Of a stretch of 29,377 nt of DNA, positions 28,157 to 29,377 are shown one piece after another. The notes under the pieces were generated by a model that worked only from the letters and a program-made list of their open reading frames with translations, did not search any database and had not been told where the DNA came from. Position numbers and translations under genes: made by a program. The stretch spans positions 1 to 29,377 of the forward strand of contig JAFTNI010000089.1 of NCBI GenBank assembly GCA_017451975.1, read 5' to 3'. This stretch comes from Clostridia bacterium (GTDB lineage Bacteria > Bacillota > Clostridia > Oscillospirales > CAG-272). Every line of letters starts with the position of its first letter. Positions within the stretch are counted from its first letter, which is position 1.

Positions 28157-29329
28157 TTAGCCTCTGTTCTTTTTGAGAATAGACATGATTTCGTCAAATT
28201 CGCTGTTGGAAATGAGAGAATCGTCTTCGTCGTGCTGGATGGGCTGTGCAGGTGTGGGTGTTCTGTTGATAGTTCTTGTGTTGAACTGCCAGGGGTCGGG
28301 GTTTCTTCTCATCGTAGTTGTGCTTGTTGTGGGTCTTGCGTTGTTTCTCGTTGTTTTCATAGCGCTTGTGGGGATAGATTCAAAGCCCGTTGCAATAACC
28401 GTAACTTTGATTGTATCTTCAAGGTTGCTATCGAATGCAGCACCCCAGATAATCGTTGCGTCGGGGTGAGCTTCCTGAGAAATCATAGCGGAAGCTGTTT
28501 CAACTTCGTCAAGGCTGATGTCAGGGCTTGCCGTGATGTTGATAAGAATACCTGTAGCACCGGAAATAGATGTTTCGAGAAGGGGGCTGGAAATAGCCGC
28601 TTTTGCAGCAACTTCTGCTTTATCTCTGCCTGTGCCTGTGCCGATACCCATGTGAGCGTAACCTGCGTTTCTCATAACGGAGCAAACGTCTGCGAAGTCA
28701 AGGTTAACGATACCGGGAATGTTGATACGGTCGGAAATACTCTGAACGCCGTGACGGAGAACATCGTCCGCATATTAGAAAGCGTTAGCGAGAGTAATTC
28801 TGTTTTCAGAAATCTGTTTGAGTCTTTCGTTGGGGATAACAACGAGAGAGTCAACGTAATCGCGGAGCTGAGCAATGCCTGCTTCAGCAAGACGCATACG
28901 CTTCGGGCCTTCAAAAGCGAAGGGCTTTGTTACGATACCGATTGTAAGGATACCCATTTCTTTTGCGATTTTTGCAACAACGGGAGCCGCGCCTGTACCT
29001 GTACCGCCGCCCATACCTGTTGTAATAAATACCATATCTGCGCCGCGGATAACATTGGAAATATCTTCAATGCTTTCTTCAGCAGCCTGTTCGCCAACGG
29101 AAGGGTCACCGCCTGCGCCGTGGCCTCTTGTAATTTTATCGCCGATAGAAATTTTTGTAGGTGCGCTGGATTTGAGAAGAATCTGTTTATCGCAGTTAAC
29201 GGAAATAAATTCCATGCCCTGAATGTTAGATTCGATCATACGGTTTACGGCATTGCCGCCGCCGCCGCCAACGCCGATAACTTTAATATTTACACCGCTA
29301 TCGAAGTTTGAATCAAATTCGAAACTCAT
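28157..29329 (-). pseudogene. ftsZ: Cell-division protein FtsZ interrupted by an in-frame TAA at codon 185
   Basis: The frame from the ATG at 29329 (AGGAGG upstream) to 28157 encodes 390 residues of FtsZ, the GTPase of the division ring. Present are [17 protein letters not shown], the tubulin signature [11 protein letters not shown] (about 106-116), [18 protein letters not shown], the T7 loop NLDFADV (Asp211, Asp214), AHMGIGTGTGRDKA and WGAAFD, ending with a variable linker and EFDEIMSILKKNRG. The only fault is TAA at 28775-28777, between TLANAF and YADDVLRHGVQSIS, where homologues have a sense codon. The frame is the same on both sides, so no indel is involved. Met219 could restart but lacks a ribosome site. 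Either a sequence error or a true nonsense mutation. Confidence 0.9.
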
Positions 29330-29377
29330 TGTTTGTTTTACCTCCTGATTTTTTATGTTTACAGATAACAATATCAA

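Noticed and set aside
28775..28777. Genome-wide reassignment of TAA to an amino acid
   Set aside because: Several genes here end in TAA at the expected family length (for example sdpR, and the membrane-protein tail ending at 160), so TAA is a normal stop.
28157..29329. Two separate genes instead of one ftsZ
   Set aside because: Both halves are in the same frame, complement each other as a single FtsZ, and the second half has no ribosome site.
1..29377. tRNA, rRNA or riboswitch genes
   Set aside because: No cloverleaf, rRNA core sequence, T-box or familiar aptamer core was recognised in the intergenic regions. A covariance-model search would be decisive.

Overview
The window looks like chromosome from a low-to-mid GC member of the Bacillota, most likely an uncultured gut Clostridia. 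The reasons are strong AGGAG-type ribosome binding sites before nearly every gene, sigma-A promoters with 17-base spacers, and a Firmicutes gene set: FtsZ, YajC, an EndoA/MazF-type RNase, long-form HPF, a YqeG phosphatase, a TIGR04086 membrane protein, a DUF1292 protein and an SdpR/SdpI pair. Almost everything lies on the minus strand. The exceptions are a membrane-protein tail at the left edge and a lipoprotein plus PHP phosphatase pair near 22.7-24.4 kb. I see no rRNA, tRNA or CRISPR array.

Bases 1-7.3 kb hold a membrane-protein 3' end, a TerB-like protein, an unknown membrane protein, two tandem membrane-anchored glycerophosphodiester phosphodiesterases with near-identical promoter layouts, and a three-gene operon (SF0329-like protein, an acetyltransferase-PHP fusion, an APH(3')-like kinase). 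Bases 7.4-14.5 kb are accessory: a decayed GIY-YIG nuclease with a dispersed repeat, a run of small hypothetical genes (BspA-like repeat protein, DUF1292, a possible uracil-DNA-glycosylase relative, membrane proteins), and an array directly downstream of rlmD. In that array small ORFs alternate with about 88-bp repeats that carry a degenerate copy of the rlmD 3' coding end.

Bases 14.5-22.5 kb are conserved housekeeping genes on the minus strand: enolase, ndoA, yajC, TIGR04086, yqeG, a YhaN/SbcC-like ATPase, hpf and rlmD. Several have clear promoters, terminators or dyad elements. Bases 24.4-28.1 kb are again accessory: dispersed repeats, an XRE regulator with its own palindrome, and an sdpR-sdpI-DUF3784 operon lying between two copies of a 68-69 bp repeat.

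The window ends in ftsZ, which is intact along its whole length except for one in-frame TAA at codon 185. The two main points to follow up are that ftsZ stop and the modular array behind rlmD. The second resembles serial insertion at a gene 3' end and is the best candidate here for an undescribed arrangement.
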